Below are positions 23,090 through 34,822 of a stretch of 64,000 nucleotides of DNA, one piece after another. A program made the position numbers and the translations under genes. Source of the stretch: Euryodendron excelsum (Eukaryota > Streptophyta > Magnoliopsida > Ericales > Pentaphylacaceae); NCBI GenBank assembly GCA_033060915.1, contig CM065381.1, forward strand, positions 7,167,501 through 7,231,500. The letters are read 5' to 3'. A model generated the notes under the pieces. It had not been told where the DNA came from. It did not search any database and was given only the letters and a program-made list of their open reading frames with translations. The number at the start of each line of letters is the position of its first letter. The stretch's first letter is position 1.

Positions 23090-24723
23090 TAACAACGGAC
23101 GATATTTGCTTGATGTAAAGGGTGGTGGGGCCCAAGAGGTTGTCGATGGTGAATTGTGGGTGGTGGGCTCCACCTTCCCCCAACTAGGCTTGACAATTGA
23201 AAAAGTTCACAAGGCCCGTACTGTCAAGCACACCTTATCACCCAGCTGTGTCTCTTATCAGTTTGCTTTTTGTTTGTGCGACGGAACTTATAAACAAAAT
23301 CGAAAGTAAATTTCATTTTATTTTGATAATTTTAAACAAAAAATTAACAGTGAAATTTTACAATAATTATAGAATTAAAAAAAATAATATAAGTTGTTCT
23401 AATCATTTATATATTTAAAATATTTAGAAAAAATTTAACTTCCTTGTTACATAGATATATATTTACTTTTTTTAAAAAAAAAATTTGATACCCGATAAAC
23501 ACGTTTCATCACCTTATGAACTTAAACTTTGCCATCCCCTTTTGAGAAAAAAAAAATCACTTTACGATAAGATGCAGAGCTCGTTTGGATTAATTTATAA
23601 GTTGATTGTATTAGTTAGCTTAATATTTGTTTTTGTTACTAAAGTTTTTATTTTTGGTAAAAAAAATAAAAAATTTAAGGTAAAAAATTAAAATTTTCCT
23701 GTTTGGTCATTAAAGGTTGTTGAATGAATACAAAGCCATATTTAATAAAGATAACGAAAGGTATTCAAATTGGAAAATGCAGGAAACTCTAAAAGAATAA
23801 TATAGAAGTAATATTTTTGAAACTATAAGATAAAATGATTGGTGTTTTGATTCAAAATAAAATGACCACAAATATTTAGTAATGTACAATACAGTTCAGT
23901 TTGGATTTGTGTTACACATAGAGTCACCAATATGAGTTAGTTTTAAATTTTTAAACCTACAATCCAATCACTATCACATGAAACCAAAGCAAACCAACTA
24001 GAGTCTATTTTGGTTGGTTCGGACTGGCTCAAGTCCATTCCTATTTTGCATGAGGTTGGATTTATTCAATTAAAAATTTAGCAAAATAGATTCAATGTTG
24101 CATCCTCGATTTCTCAAAAAATTGAACACAACATGTAAAACAAATAAATAATATTTAACTAACAAATAATGATTTAAAGACGAATACAAATATATATATA
24201 TAATTTTGTAATATACATAGATTAGGTCTTGTGCTAAGCCTTAAGACGTTGGTTCGGATATTAAGAATACTAACTCAAGAGTTAAACTAAACTTGTCAAT
24301 TTTGTCATTTTAAATCCAAAATCGAACCAAACCCCTAAAAGATTTGAACCAAACTGATCATGGAGTCTAGTTTAATTGGTTCTAAGGTCTTTCAAATTTT
24401 TAATTAATTTTTTTGCATCTGAACAACCACAATATTCAATATGAAAATTCTATATTGTTTCATAATTTCACTAGATCCAAATTTAGGTGGGGGCTCAAAA
24501 GCCTGTCTCTCGTACAACCTCCAACAAAGGGATCAATGTCAACACTAATAGTTCTTCTCGTACAACTATTTTAATGTTTGGCAACCAAACAAACACCTAG
24601 AAAAGGACTTGGGAATCCAAGCTAGCTACATGGGTGGTCCCTCAATTTACTCAACGCGGTGCAACAAACCCTACCGCAATTCCCCTTTGGATTACTAGTT
24701 GTTTGGTAGAAATTGGTATTTGA
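23090..24723. other. AT-rich intergenic DNA left of the CACTA element
   Basis: No coding family recognised; short frames only. Confidence 0.5.
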
Positions 24724-24726
24724 TGC

Positions 24727-24739
24727 CACTACAAGAAAA
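24727..24739. repeat. CACTA left terminal inverted repeat
   Basis: CACTACAAGAAAA, identical to the complement of the right end. Preceded by the target duplication TGC. Confidence 0.95.
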
Positions 24740-25207
24740 TGTATTTTTTGCAACGGTTCAATGCCGTCGTAAATACTCTAAATGTCGTCACAAATACTCA
24801 TTTGCGACGGCTGAGCATTGGCATTTAAGGCGACACAAATGGAGGGGTCGCAAATACTTTTTACAATGGCCGGGCAACGGCATGGTGACCTTTTGCGACG
24901 GCATGCTCCTGTCGCAAATAGTGTACGACAAACCAAATTTTTTTGCGACAGTATATCATGCCGTGGCCAATAAGCTCTTTTGCGACGGATTAATTGCCGT
25001 TGCTAATGCTATTTTCATGGACTAAATTTTTTAAACGACCCCTATTTGCGACGGTTTCTGCCGTCGCAAACAATGGGTTTTATAATATGTATTTGCAGTC
25101 GTCTCAAGTATTTGCGACGGTTCATGCCGTCGCAAATACAATTGCGAAATCAATGATTTAAAATCATCAAAGTATTTGCGACGGTATCTTGCCGTCGCAA
25201 ATACTTT
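24740..25207. repeat. CACTA left subterminal repeats
   Basis: Multiple copies of TTTGCGACGG and its complement CCGTCGCAAA in inverted pairs, for example near 25,048-25,070, 25,110-25,140 and 25,173-25,203. In CACTA elements such arrays are binding sites for the TNPA-type protein (established for En/Spm; inferred here). Confidence 0.85.
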
Positions 25208-25784
25208 CGGAAAAAAAAAAATTTTTTTGCTCCATATTAGGCATGATTTTTGTAATTTGTTATTTACCCTGATAAAATGAACATTTAATATGATCAAAAC
25301 TACTAAATTCAAACATTCAGTAAAACCAAAATGCTTAAATAAATACTTAAGAAAATTAATATTCCATTTTAATATACATATCCAAACAACAAATAAACAA
25401 ACAATATTGTCTTCCACCAATATCCAAAACAAAACCAAAATACATACATAATCTCTCACAACAAGAACAACCTAAATGAAAAATTCATACAACAAAAGAG
25501 AGTTTTAAGTCTATTACAACATAAGTCAATATAAAAAGACCATCCACCTATTCTTTATCAATAACCTGAAAAGAAGAAAATAAAACAATATTAGATATGA
25601 TAATGACATAATAAATAAAATTGATAGATATGCATGTAATATATGGGTTTATTGAAATAAAAATGAAATTTACAATAATAAATGCAATATTCTTAAATCA
25701 TAAATTCAAAAAACTTAAACATAATTAGTACAATTACGCAAAACGGTTATTCTAAAAAAACTAAGGAAAAGAGAGAAAAAAATG

Positions 25785-28700
25785 TTAGTTCTCACAAACC
25801 GGAACACCGACAATCATGCTGTTCGTTCCCACGCGTCACTCGTAGCTAAATCTTACTACGTGTCGAGTTAGATGGAGTTCCGATCTCGTTTGTGTGTTTT
25901 AGTACCTAAACGACTCAAAAACACGTTATTCTCTAAAAAAACTAAGAAAAAGAGAAGGAAAAATAATTAAATCTCTCAAACCGGGAATCTGGCAACTATG
26001 CCGTTCGTTCCCACACGTTACTCGTGCCTAAATCTTACTACATGTTGAGTTTGACGGAGTTCGGAGCCCGTTTGTGCAGTTATGTATCCAAACAACTTGA
26101 AAACACGTTATTTTCTTAAAAAAAAACTAAGGAAAAAAGTGTTACATCTCCCAAACCAGGATTCCGGCGACCGTGCCGTTCATTCTGACACGTCACTCGT
26201 GCTTAAATCTTACTACGTGTCGAGTTTGACGGAGTTCCAAACTCGTTTGTGGGTTTTAGTACCTAAACGACTCGAAAACACGTTATTCTCTAAAAAAAAC
26301 TAAGAAAAAGAGAAGGAAAAACAATTAAATCCGTCAAACCAGGACTCCGGCAACTGTATAGTTCGTTCCTACACGTCACTCATGCCTAAATCTTACTACG
26401 TGTCAAGTTTGACAGAGTTCTGAGCTCGTTTGTGGGTTTTAGTACCAAAACGATTCGAAAACAGGTTATTCTCTAAAAAAAACTAAGGAAAAGAGAAGAA
26501 AAAAAAATTAAATCTCTCAAACTAGGACTCCGACAACTGTGTCGTTCGTTCCCACACGTCACTTGTGCCTAAATCTTACTACGTGTCGAGTTAGACGGAG
26601 TTCCGAGCTTGTTTGTGGGTTTTAGTACGTAAACGACGCAAAAACAGGTTATTCTCTAAAAAAAACTAAGGAAAAGAGAAGGAAAAACAAATAAATCTCT
26701 CAAACCGAGACTCCGACAACTATGCCGTTCATTCCCACACGTCACTTATGCCTAAATCTTACTACGTGTCTAGTTTGACGGAGTTCCGAGCTCGTTTGTA
26801 AGTTTTAGTACCTAGATGACTCGAATGTGAGGTTATTCTCTAAAAAAAATTAACGAAAAGAGATGGAAAAACAATTAAATCTCTCAAACCGGGACTCCGG
26901 CAACTGTGCCGTTCATTCGTACACGTCACTCGTGCCTAAATCTTACTACATGTCGAGTTTGACGGACTTCTGAGCTTGTTTGTGGGTTTAGTACCTAAAC
27001 GACTCGAAAACACGTTATTCTCTAAAAAAACTAAGAAAAAGAGAAGGAAAAATTGTTACATTTCCCAAACTGGGACTCCGGCGACCGTGCTATTCGTTCC
27101 TACACGTCACTCGTGCCTAAATCTTACTACGTGTCGAGTTTGACGGAGATCCAAGCTCGTTTGTGGGTACCCAAACGACTAGAAAACATGATTTTTTCTA
27201 AAAAAAAACTCTAAGGAAAAGAGAGGAAAAACTGTTACATCTCCCAAACCGGGACTCCGGCGACCGTGCCGTTCGTTCCTACACGTCACTCGTGCCTAAA
27301 TCTTACTACGTGTCGAGTTTGATGGAGATCCGAGCTCGTTTGTGGATTTTAGTACCCAAACGACTAGAAAACATGATTTTTTCTAAAAAAACTCTAAGGA
27401 AAAGAGAGGAAAAACTGTTACATCCCCCAAACCGGGACTCCGGCGACTGTGCCGTTCGTTCCTACACATCACTCGTGCCTAAATCTTACTACGTGTCAAG
27501 TTTGACAGAGATCCGAGCTCGTTTGTGGGTTTTAGTACCCAAACGACTAGAAAACATGATTTTTTCTAAAAAAAAACTCTAAGGAAAAGAGAGGAAAAAC
27601 TATTACATCTCCCAAACCGGGACTCTAGCGACCGTGCCGTTCATTCCTACACGTCACTCGTGCCTAAATCTTACTACGTGTCGAGTTTGATGGAGATCCG
27701 AGCTCGTTTGTGGGTTTTAATACCCAAACGACTAGAAAACATGATTTTTTCTAAAAAAAACTCTAAAGAAAAGAAAGGAAAAACTGTTACATCTCCCAAA
27801 CCGGGACTCCGGCGACCATGCCGTTCGTTCCTACACATCATTCGTGCCTAAATCTTACTACGTGTCGAGTTTGACGGAGATCCGAGCTCGTTTGTGGGTT
27901 TTAGTACCCAAACAACTAGAAAACATGATTTTTTCTAAAAAAAACTCTAAGGAAAAAAGAGGAAAAACTGTTACATCTCCTAAACTGGGACTTCGGCGAC
28001 CGTGCCGTTCGTTTCTACATATCACTCATGCCTAAATCTTACTACGTGTCGAATTTGACGGAGATCCGAGCTCGTTTGTGGGTTTTAGTACCCAAACGAC
28101 TAGAAAACATGATTTTTTCTAAAAAAAACTCTAAGGAAAATAGAGGAAAAACTGTTACATCTCCCAAACCGAGACTCCGGCGACCGTGTCGTTCGTTCCT
28201 ACATGTCACTCATGCCTAAATCTTACTACGTGTCGAGTTTGACGGAAATCCGAGCTCGTTTGTGGGTTTTAGTACCCAAACGACTAGAAAACATGATTTT
28301 TTTTCTTAAAAAAACTCTAAGGAAAAGAGAGGAAAAACTGTTACATCTCCCAAACCGGGACTCCGGCGACCGTGCCGTTCATTCCTACACGTCACTCGTG
28401 CCTAAATCTTACTACGTGTCAAGTTTGATGGAGATCCGAGCTCGTTTGTGGGTTTTAGTACCCAAACGACTAGAAAACATGATTTTTTCTAAAAAAAACT
28501 CTAAGGAAAAGAGAGGAAAAACTATTACATCTCCCAAACCGGGACTCCGGCGACCGTGCCGTTCATTCCTACACGTCACTCGTGCCTAAATCTTACTACG
28601 TGTCGAGTTTGACGAAGATCCGAGCTCGTTTGTGGGTTTTAGTACCCAAACGACTAGAAAACATGATTTTTTCTAAAAAAAACTCTAAGGAAAAGAGAGG

Positions 28701-29222
28701 CAAAACTGTTACATCTCTCAAACCGGGACTCCGGCGACCGTGCCGTTGATTCCTACACGTCACTCGTGCCTAAATCTTACTACGTGTCGAGTTTGACGGA
28801 GATCCGAGCTCGTTTGTGGGTTTTAGTACCCAAACGACTAGAAAACATGAGTTTTTCTTAAAAAAATCTAAGGAAAAGAGAGGAAAAACTGTTACATCTC
28901 CCAAATCGGGACTTCGGCGACCGTGCTGTTCGTTCCTACACGTCACTCGTGCCTAAATCTTACTACGTTTCGAGTTTGACGGAGATCCGAGCTCGTTTGT
29001 GGGTTTTAGTACCCAAACGACTAGAAAACATGATTTTTTCTAAAAAAGCCTCTGAGGAAAAAAGAGAAAAAACTATTACATCTCCCAAACCGGGACTCCG
29101 GCGACCATGCCGTTGATTCCTACACGTCACTCGCGCCTAAATCTTACTACATGTCAAGTTTGACGGAGATCCGAGCTCGTTTGTGGGTTTTAGTACCCAA
29201 ACGACTAGAAAACACGTTTTTT
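25785..29222. repeat. Tandem array: 19 copies of a ~184-bp unit inside the CACTA
   Basis: The landmark TAAATCTTACTAC occurs 19 times, at 25847, 26029, 26203, 26387, 26570, 26753, 26937, 27118, 27297, 27480, 27665, 27849, 28033, 28217, 28403, 28587, 28771, 28953 and 29139. Spacing is 174-186 bp, mostly 184. Each unit has a GC-rich half (CCGGGACTCCGGCGACCGTG, GAGCTCGTTTGTGGG) and an A-rich half (CTAAAAAAAACTCTAAGG). Copies 1-7 are more divergent and end AACGACTCGAAAACACG. Later copies mostly read AACGACTAGAAAACATG and are nearly uniform. The + strand open frames of 63-128 codons are by-products of the period. Confidence 0.93.
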
Positions 29223-29309
29223 TCCGAAAAGAAACCTAATATGACAGCAGCATTTGAATTTTCAAGTATGATAATCAAGTAACAAAAGTGAGGAAACAAG
29301 TGATAATAC

Positions 29310-31091
29310 CTACTCCGATGGTGGAGGCAATGAAGCTGAATGAGGCAATGACGGTGAACGAGATGGTATATGATCATCACCCACAGACTCAACTAGTACT
29401 TGGTGTCCGCTAGATGCATCCGGAACCTAAACACAATGAAATACTGTTAATTGCAATATCAAAAAAAAAAACATGTATAAAAATTGTTATTTTAAGAAAT
29501 TCATCAATTGCATGGTGACCTGTCGGGTTGCATCTCCAGATAAGAAATCGGCTTTCATCAATTGTAAGGTGACCTGTCGAGTGATCTTTTCTTTCAGCTC
29601 CTCTCGCAATTCCTCTTTCAAATTCTTTCGCAGCTCTTCTCTTAGCTCCTCTCGCAGGCAAGTATGACACTGTGATGAACCAGTATCCTCCCCATAAACA
29701 GCAGCTCGAGATATGCCAGTGCCGTATGTGCGGCAGTAACCATGTCCATCGTCCCTGAAAACTTTGTGAAATATCTTGTTACGAGCATCATCCATACTTT
29801 GCTCCTCAGGTACCTTCTCTAGAAGTCGATTATATTCATCCTACACATCCAAAAGACAAATTAATTGACAATATAAAACAAATTTAAATACTAAAATTGC
29901 AATAAGTACTACTTACAATGTAGGGAACCACATTTGGGTCATTTACTCGGTGAGTCCTCAAGTAGACACTCATCTTGTCTGTTCAGTCCCCAGCCGCCTC
30001 CATCTAATTTAGCAAACATATAATATGATATGGGAATGCTTACAACCCAAAACATAATAATAAGTGTTAATTTTCTTACGTATGTACCTCATGGCGTATT
30101 GTCGAGAACTGTGTCTTTCCAGTTGTATGAGGTGGGCCACGAAGTTCCCTATTCGTTGAATTATTTTTTGCAATTGCCTACAATAGATTGGCATAATTAA
30201 TGACATAAATATTCAATAAGGATGTTATTGCAAATGAATTTAATGACATAAATACTCAAACCTTTGCCACCTCGGTCCTCCAATAATCCACGAGCTCTCT
30301 CCAGTGATTTGGAAGGACACCATCAGGACAATCAGGATAGCGGTCCAAAATGTCTCAATATGGCGTAAAATGCTTTTTTTTGATATGGTACTTATGATCC
30401 TTCCATAACTTTGCACATTTATCCATGCAAACCGGTTTGTACTCATCCGGACAAGGTTCCAAATTACGCTATAAAAACATTAGTCATTAAACTGATAGAT
30501 AAATATTACAGTTTTACTAATTAAAGAAACAATAACGTTTTTACCTTAACATTCTGCCAAATCTGATCGATCAAATCAGAGGGTACTTGTGTCCAATCTG
30601 TATATATCAAGGGTACAATGTGACGCACTATGATGCCCAACTGCCCTGAGAGTTTGTTAACTTTTGTGTTTTCAATTGGGCACCACATCTTATCAAATAC
30701 CACGTGATACTTGAAATCCTTGCTACCCCAGTCACGAATACCCAATGCCAAGCCTCGCCCTTTCTTTGAACACGATGAGAATGTCTCATTACCTGATGGC
30801 CCTGAAGCAAGTGAATCTAAAATAATAATATAAATCAAAACATGTGATATTAGTTGTTAGCTAAATGTGTGAACATTTATTAACTTAGTTTATACCTGAT
30901 ACAAGCGGCCGTGAGGATGTATCTGATGGTGCTAACCCTACTGCCTCAGTTGAAACAGTCGGTAGAGGAGGAGACGGTTGCAACATAGGTTGTTGAGATG
31001 GAACTGGTGGAGTAGTCTCCTCAGATTGAGATGTAAATGACTGCAATACATCAGACACTGTCCGACCAGTAGACCTCTTCCTCTTTGACAT
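29310..31091 (-). pseudogene. TNPA-like gene remnant (Transposase_24, En/Spm type)
   Basis: Probable exons, in transcript order: 31091-30896, 30816-30545, 30468-30262, 30177-30088, 30003-29917, 29840-29520, 29426-29310. All junctions fit GT/AG and keep one reading frame. Recognisable stretches include a Ser/Pro-rich start (MSKRKRSTGRTVSDVLQS), GIIVRHIVPLIYTDW, IDQIWQNVK, PHTTGKTQFSTIRHE and a C-terminal Glu/Lys-rich coiled-coil-like segment (LREELREELRKNLKEEL). This matches the plant Ptta/En/Spm transposase family (PF03004), which in En/Spm binds subterminal repeats. Two in-frame TGA codons (30,355-30,357 and 29,983-29,985) break it. The last splice (29,519/29,427) is uncertain; without it the frame stops at 29,487. 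Confidence 0.8.
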
Positions 31092-31375
31092 AATAACCTA
31101 GTAAGAAAAATACTAGCTACATACAAAATAAACAACTAACAAATAGAGAGACAAGTATGGAAGCTTTCAAGTTTCTAAGCACATATGTGATGGAATTAAG
31201 GTCAAACTTATCAAACTATAGACAAAGTTTTAGAAGTTACAAATTAACAGTTACATGTTACATGTTACATGTCAAAATATGGTTACAACTATGTACATAT
31301 CAAATAACCAACTACACAAAGCTAATAAAGGAAGACAAAAGGTTAGTCCATCATTGACAAGTTGGAATATGACTG

Positions 31376-34300
31376 TTAGACAGGAGTATCGACCGTTGCT
31401 CCTTCTGTTCCTTCCCTAACCCAGTGAACATCTTTATCATGAAGGGCAATATTTTTTTCCAGTTGTTGACTTGCATAAGGCTCAGCTTGAGTGTCTAAGG
31501 AATGCATATCAAACAAATTTCTCTGTGACATCTTCACAACAACATGCCAGTCTGCTTGTAAAGGGTCTGACGCATACCAAACCTGCTCTGCTTGGGATGC
31601 AAAGATGAAAGGTTCATTGGTCTCTCGATCATCTTGGTATAACAAATGGTTGAAGTTGACCAATGTAAACTTGAAAGCATCTTCCTTCTTCCCGCGGATG
31701 TTATCAACCCAATCACACTTAAACATAACAAATGCCATGTCATTAGTGTATCGAATTTCAACAATATCAGTCAGTTGTCCATAGTAGTACGCAGACCCCA
31801 CACGAGGATTATTATCCTTTTGACTAGCATAACTCAGGGTCTCAGCCTTTAAACTTACACCACTATTTTGAGTAACTTGACTATCATCCATGTGCTTCAC
31901 ACGAAAATGGAACCCATTGACGTTGTAGGCATTATACCTATATGCTATGTCATTAAGACCATTTGCCAAATTTGTGATTTCATCAGAGAAGATGATATTT
32001 GTTGTCCTTCGTAAAGTTTGAACCTGTTATGCAACCAGGAGTGTATATTTATATTCATGAAGTGTACGTAAGTTTGAGTGAACTGAAAAAAATAAAACAT
32101 ACATGATTGCTGAACCAAGTGTGGAATGTTTCAAAATGCTCACGCTGAATTTGATGATTGTCTGCTTGAGGAAATTTTTCCTTAACAAATTCAAGGTGAT
32201 TGCTGTGCAATAAAATTACATATATGAAGATGATGTATATAAAACTGCTACATACTTTAACATGAAGTGGTGATTAAAAAACAAACTTACTTTATGAATG
32301 ATGCCACTGATTTAGAGTTGAACAAGACATAGCGATGAGCCTGTGTCAGTACACTCTTATGAGGACGAAAAAATTTGCCTAACCCTTCTGGACCATCTTT
32401 GCTCCGCACCGGTCGATTAGTTTTGGTTTCTATGTCATGAAGATATTGGGCATAGAAATTCATGCACTCTTCCATCAAGTACCCTTTAGCTATTGAACCT
32501 TCTGGAAAAGCTCGATTTTGAACATACTCTTTCAATGTTAGAAGATATCTCTCAATTGAGTATATCCATCGATATTGAACTGGTCCACACAATAATGCTT
32601 CATCTGCCAAATGAATGAGCAAGTGTTCCATTATATCAAAGAAGGCCGGGGGAAATAATTTCTCAAGATGACAAAGAGTTACTGCTATACGATCCTGAAT
32701 ATACTGCAAGTCAGTTACACGATTCAACTACGAGCACAGTTGCCTGAAGAAGTTGCTCAATTCAATCAACGGTTCAATGACTTTCTTAGGCAAAGAATGA
32801 CGTATAGCCAAAGGAATAAGTTGTTGCATCATGACATGATTGTCGTGACTCTTTAAACCCCAAATAGTCCTTTCATCTAAATGAACATGTCGTAATATAT
32901 TAGATGCATACCCATTTGGCACTCTAACTTCCTTTAGCACTTTCAAGAATAAATATTTTTTCTCCTTGGTCATCTTGAACTGAGCAGGAGGCAAGTACAA
33001 TTTGTTGGCCCCCTTCTCTACTGGGTGCAATGCTTCTCTAATTCCCATTTCTTTTAAATCACGTCGGGCATTTGCATTGTCCTTCGACTTTCCCACAACT
33101 CCTAGTATTGTCCATAATACATTGTCACATACATTCTTCTCTATATGCATCACATCGAGATTGTGTCTTACTAAATTGTATTTCCAGTACAATAATTCAT
33201 AAAAGATGCTCTTCTTTTTCCAATTATGGGTTTTGGGCTCATCATTCTTTTGCTTCTCTTTTGATCTCCGGTGCCTTACTGCAAGGTCATCCAATCTATA
33301 TTGGGTAAGGATACCTTTTGCTTCCAACTGTAACAACATATCTGATCCAGACAACATTTCAGGTTTTGTTCCAATTTCTTGGGTCTTATCAAATGATACT
33401 CTATCCCTTCGAAATTTATGTCGAGTAGGCAAAAAGCGACGGTGGCCCATGTAGACAAACTTTTTTCCGTGCTTCAAACTTCTGGATTTAGTTTGCGTAT
33501 TGCAACACGGGCAAGCATATTCACCTTTGGTACTCCATCCCGACAGCATGGCGTATCCAGGGAAGTCACCAATTGTCCACAATAAACATGCAAACAATTG
33601 GAACATCTGTTTGGTCGATGCATCAAAAGTGGGTACACCTTCATTCCAAAACTCATTCAACTCCTCGATTAACGACTGCAAGTAGACATGAATCTTGTCA
33701 CCGGGTACTTTAGGCCCATTTATAAGCACAGACAATATAAAAAATGGTTGCTTCATGCACATCCAAGATGGTAGATTGTATGGAATCAACACTACAGGCC
33801 AAGTGCTATGAACTACATTCATCGATCTAAACGGGTTGAATCCATCCGACCCAAGCCCAAGCCTCATATTACGGCTATTACTAGCAAAGACTGGGTTTTG
33901 CCTTTCAAAATCTTTCCACGCCTCAAAGTCTGCAGGATGCCTTAAAGTCCCATCATTTGTTCGGTCCTCTGCATGCCATTTCATTGACCTAGATGTATTG
34001 GACGACATAAACAATCTTTGCAGCCTTGGCTTCAAAAGAAAGTACCTCATCTGTTTTGTAAGCTTCAGTTTACCACGATTTTCTGAATGATTGACACTCT
34101 CTTTCCATCTAGAAACATGACATATGAGACATTCATTAAGATCAGCGTGCTCATTCCTGAACAACATACAACTGTTGGGGCATGCATCCCAAGTCATATA
34201 TGTAAAGCCTAGATCTTCAGTTATCTTTTGAGCTTTATAGTAATTCTTAGGAAGTTACACACCCTCAGGAAAAGCCTCACTCAACAACTCGAGTAACATA

Positions 34301-34822
34301 TCCATGGACTTGTCCGTCCAATGATTGAGCACCTTAAGATGCAAGAGTCGAACAATGAATGACAGTTTATTAAATTTCTTACATCCCGGATACAATTCAC
34401 ACTGCTCTTCCTCTAGAAGCTTGAAATACTTAACAGTTTCTTCATTCCCTCCTATCTGGACATCATCATTCTCAAAACTTCCACCTACATGCGGAATAGC
34501 ATCATTTATCATACCGATCATATCATCTGCAAAGTCTACATCCCCCAACATTCCACTGTCTCTATCAGGGCAACTAGAACTAGAAGGATAAGATTCTCCA
34601 TGACTACTCCAAATCTTATATTTTCTTAACATCCCCTTGTTGAGAAGATGCTCATGCACAACATCTCGTGAAAAATAGTAACGATTTGCACACTGCCTAC
34701 AAGGACAGTAGATCAATGAATCTGCACCCTTGCCAATGTACGCAAGCACAAGAAATTGGTCTATTCCGTCCACATATTCCCTGGAAAGCCTATCACCAGA
34801 ATCAATCTAACTTTTGTCCATT
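31376..34822 (-). pseudogene. TNP2-type CACTA transposase, broken
   Basis: Probable exons: 34822-32291, 32202-32103, 32023-31376, all with GT/AG junctions in frame. Domains in order: transposase-associated N-terminal domain (LIYCPCRQCANRY), Transposase_21/TNP2 catalytic region (LGLGSDGFNPF at 33,862-33,829, GDFPGYAMLSGW, Cys-rich YACPCC, LDVMHIEKNVCD), DUF4218-like (LCHLEKLFPPAFFDIMEHL) and DUF4216-like (YYYGQLTDIVEIRY). These cut and paste the element using its terminal repeats. Breaks: TAG at 34,808-34,810 where the family start MDKSW has Trp, an extra T near 34,800 that shifts the frame, TAA at 34,255-34,257 and TAG at 32,728-32,730. The catalytic core itself is intact. Confidence 0.9.

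Noticed and set aside
27292..28589. Repeated + strand proteins (PKSYYVSSLTEIRARLWVL)
   Set aside because: They arise from the 184-bp tandem unit. The period is not a multiple of three, so no continuous protein results, and the element's genes run on the other strand.
25785..29222. CRISPR-like regular repeats
   Set aside because: Units are contiguous ~184-bp tandem copies without unique spacers, in a plant transposon.
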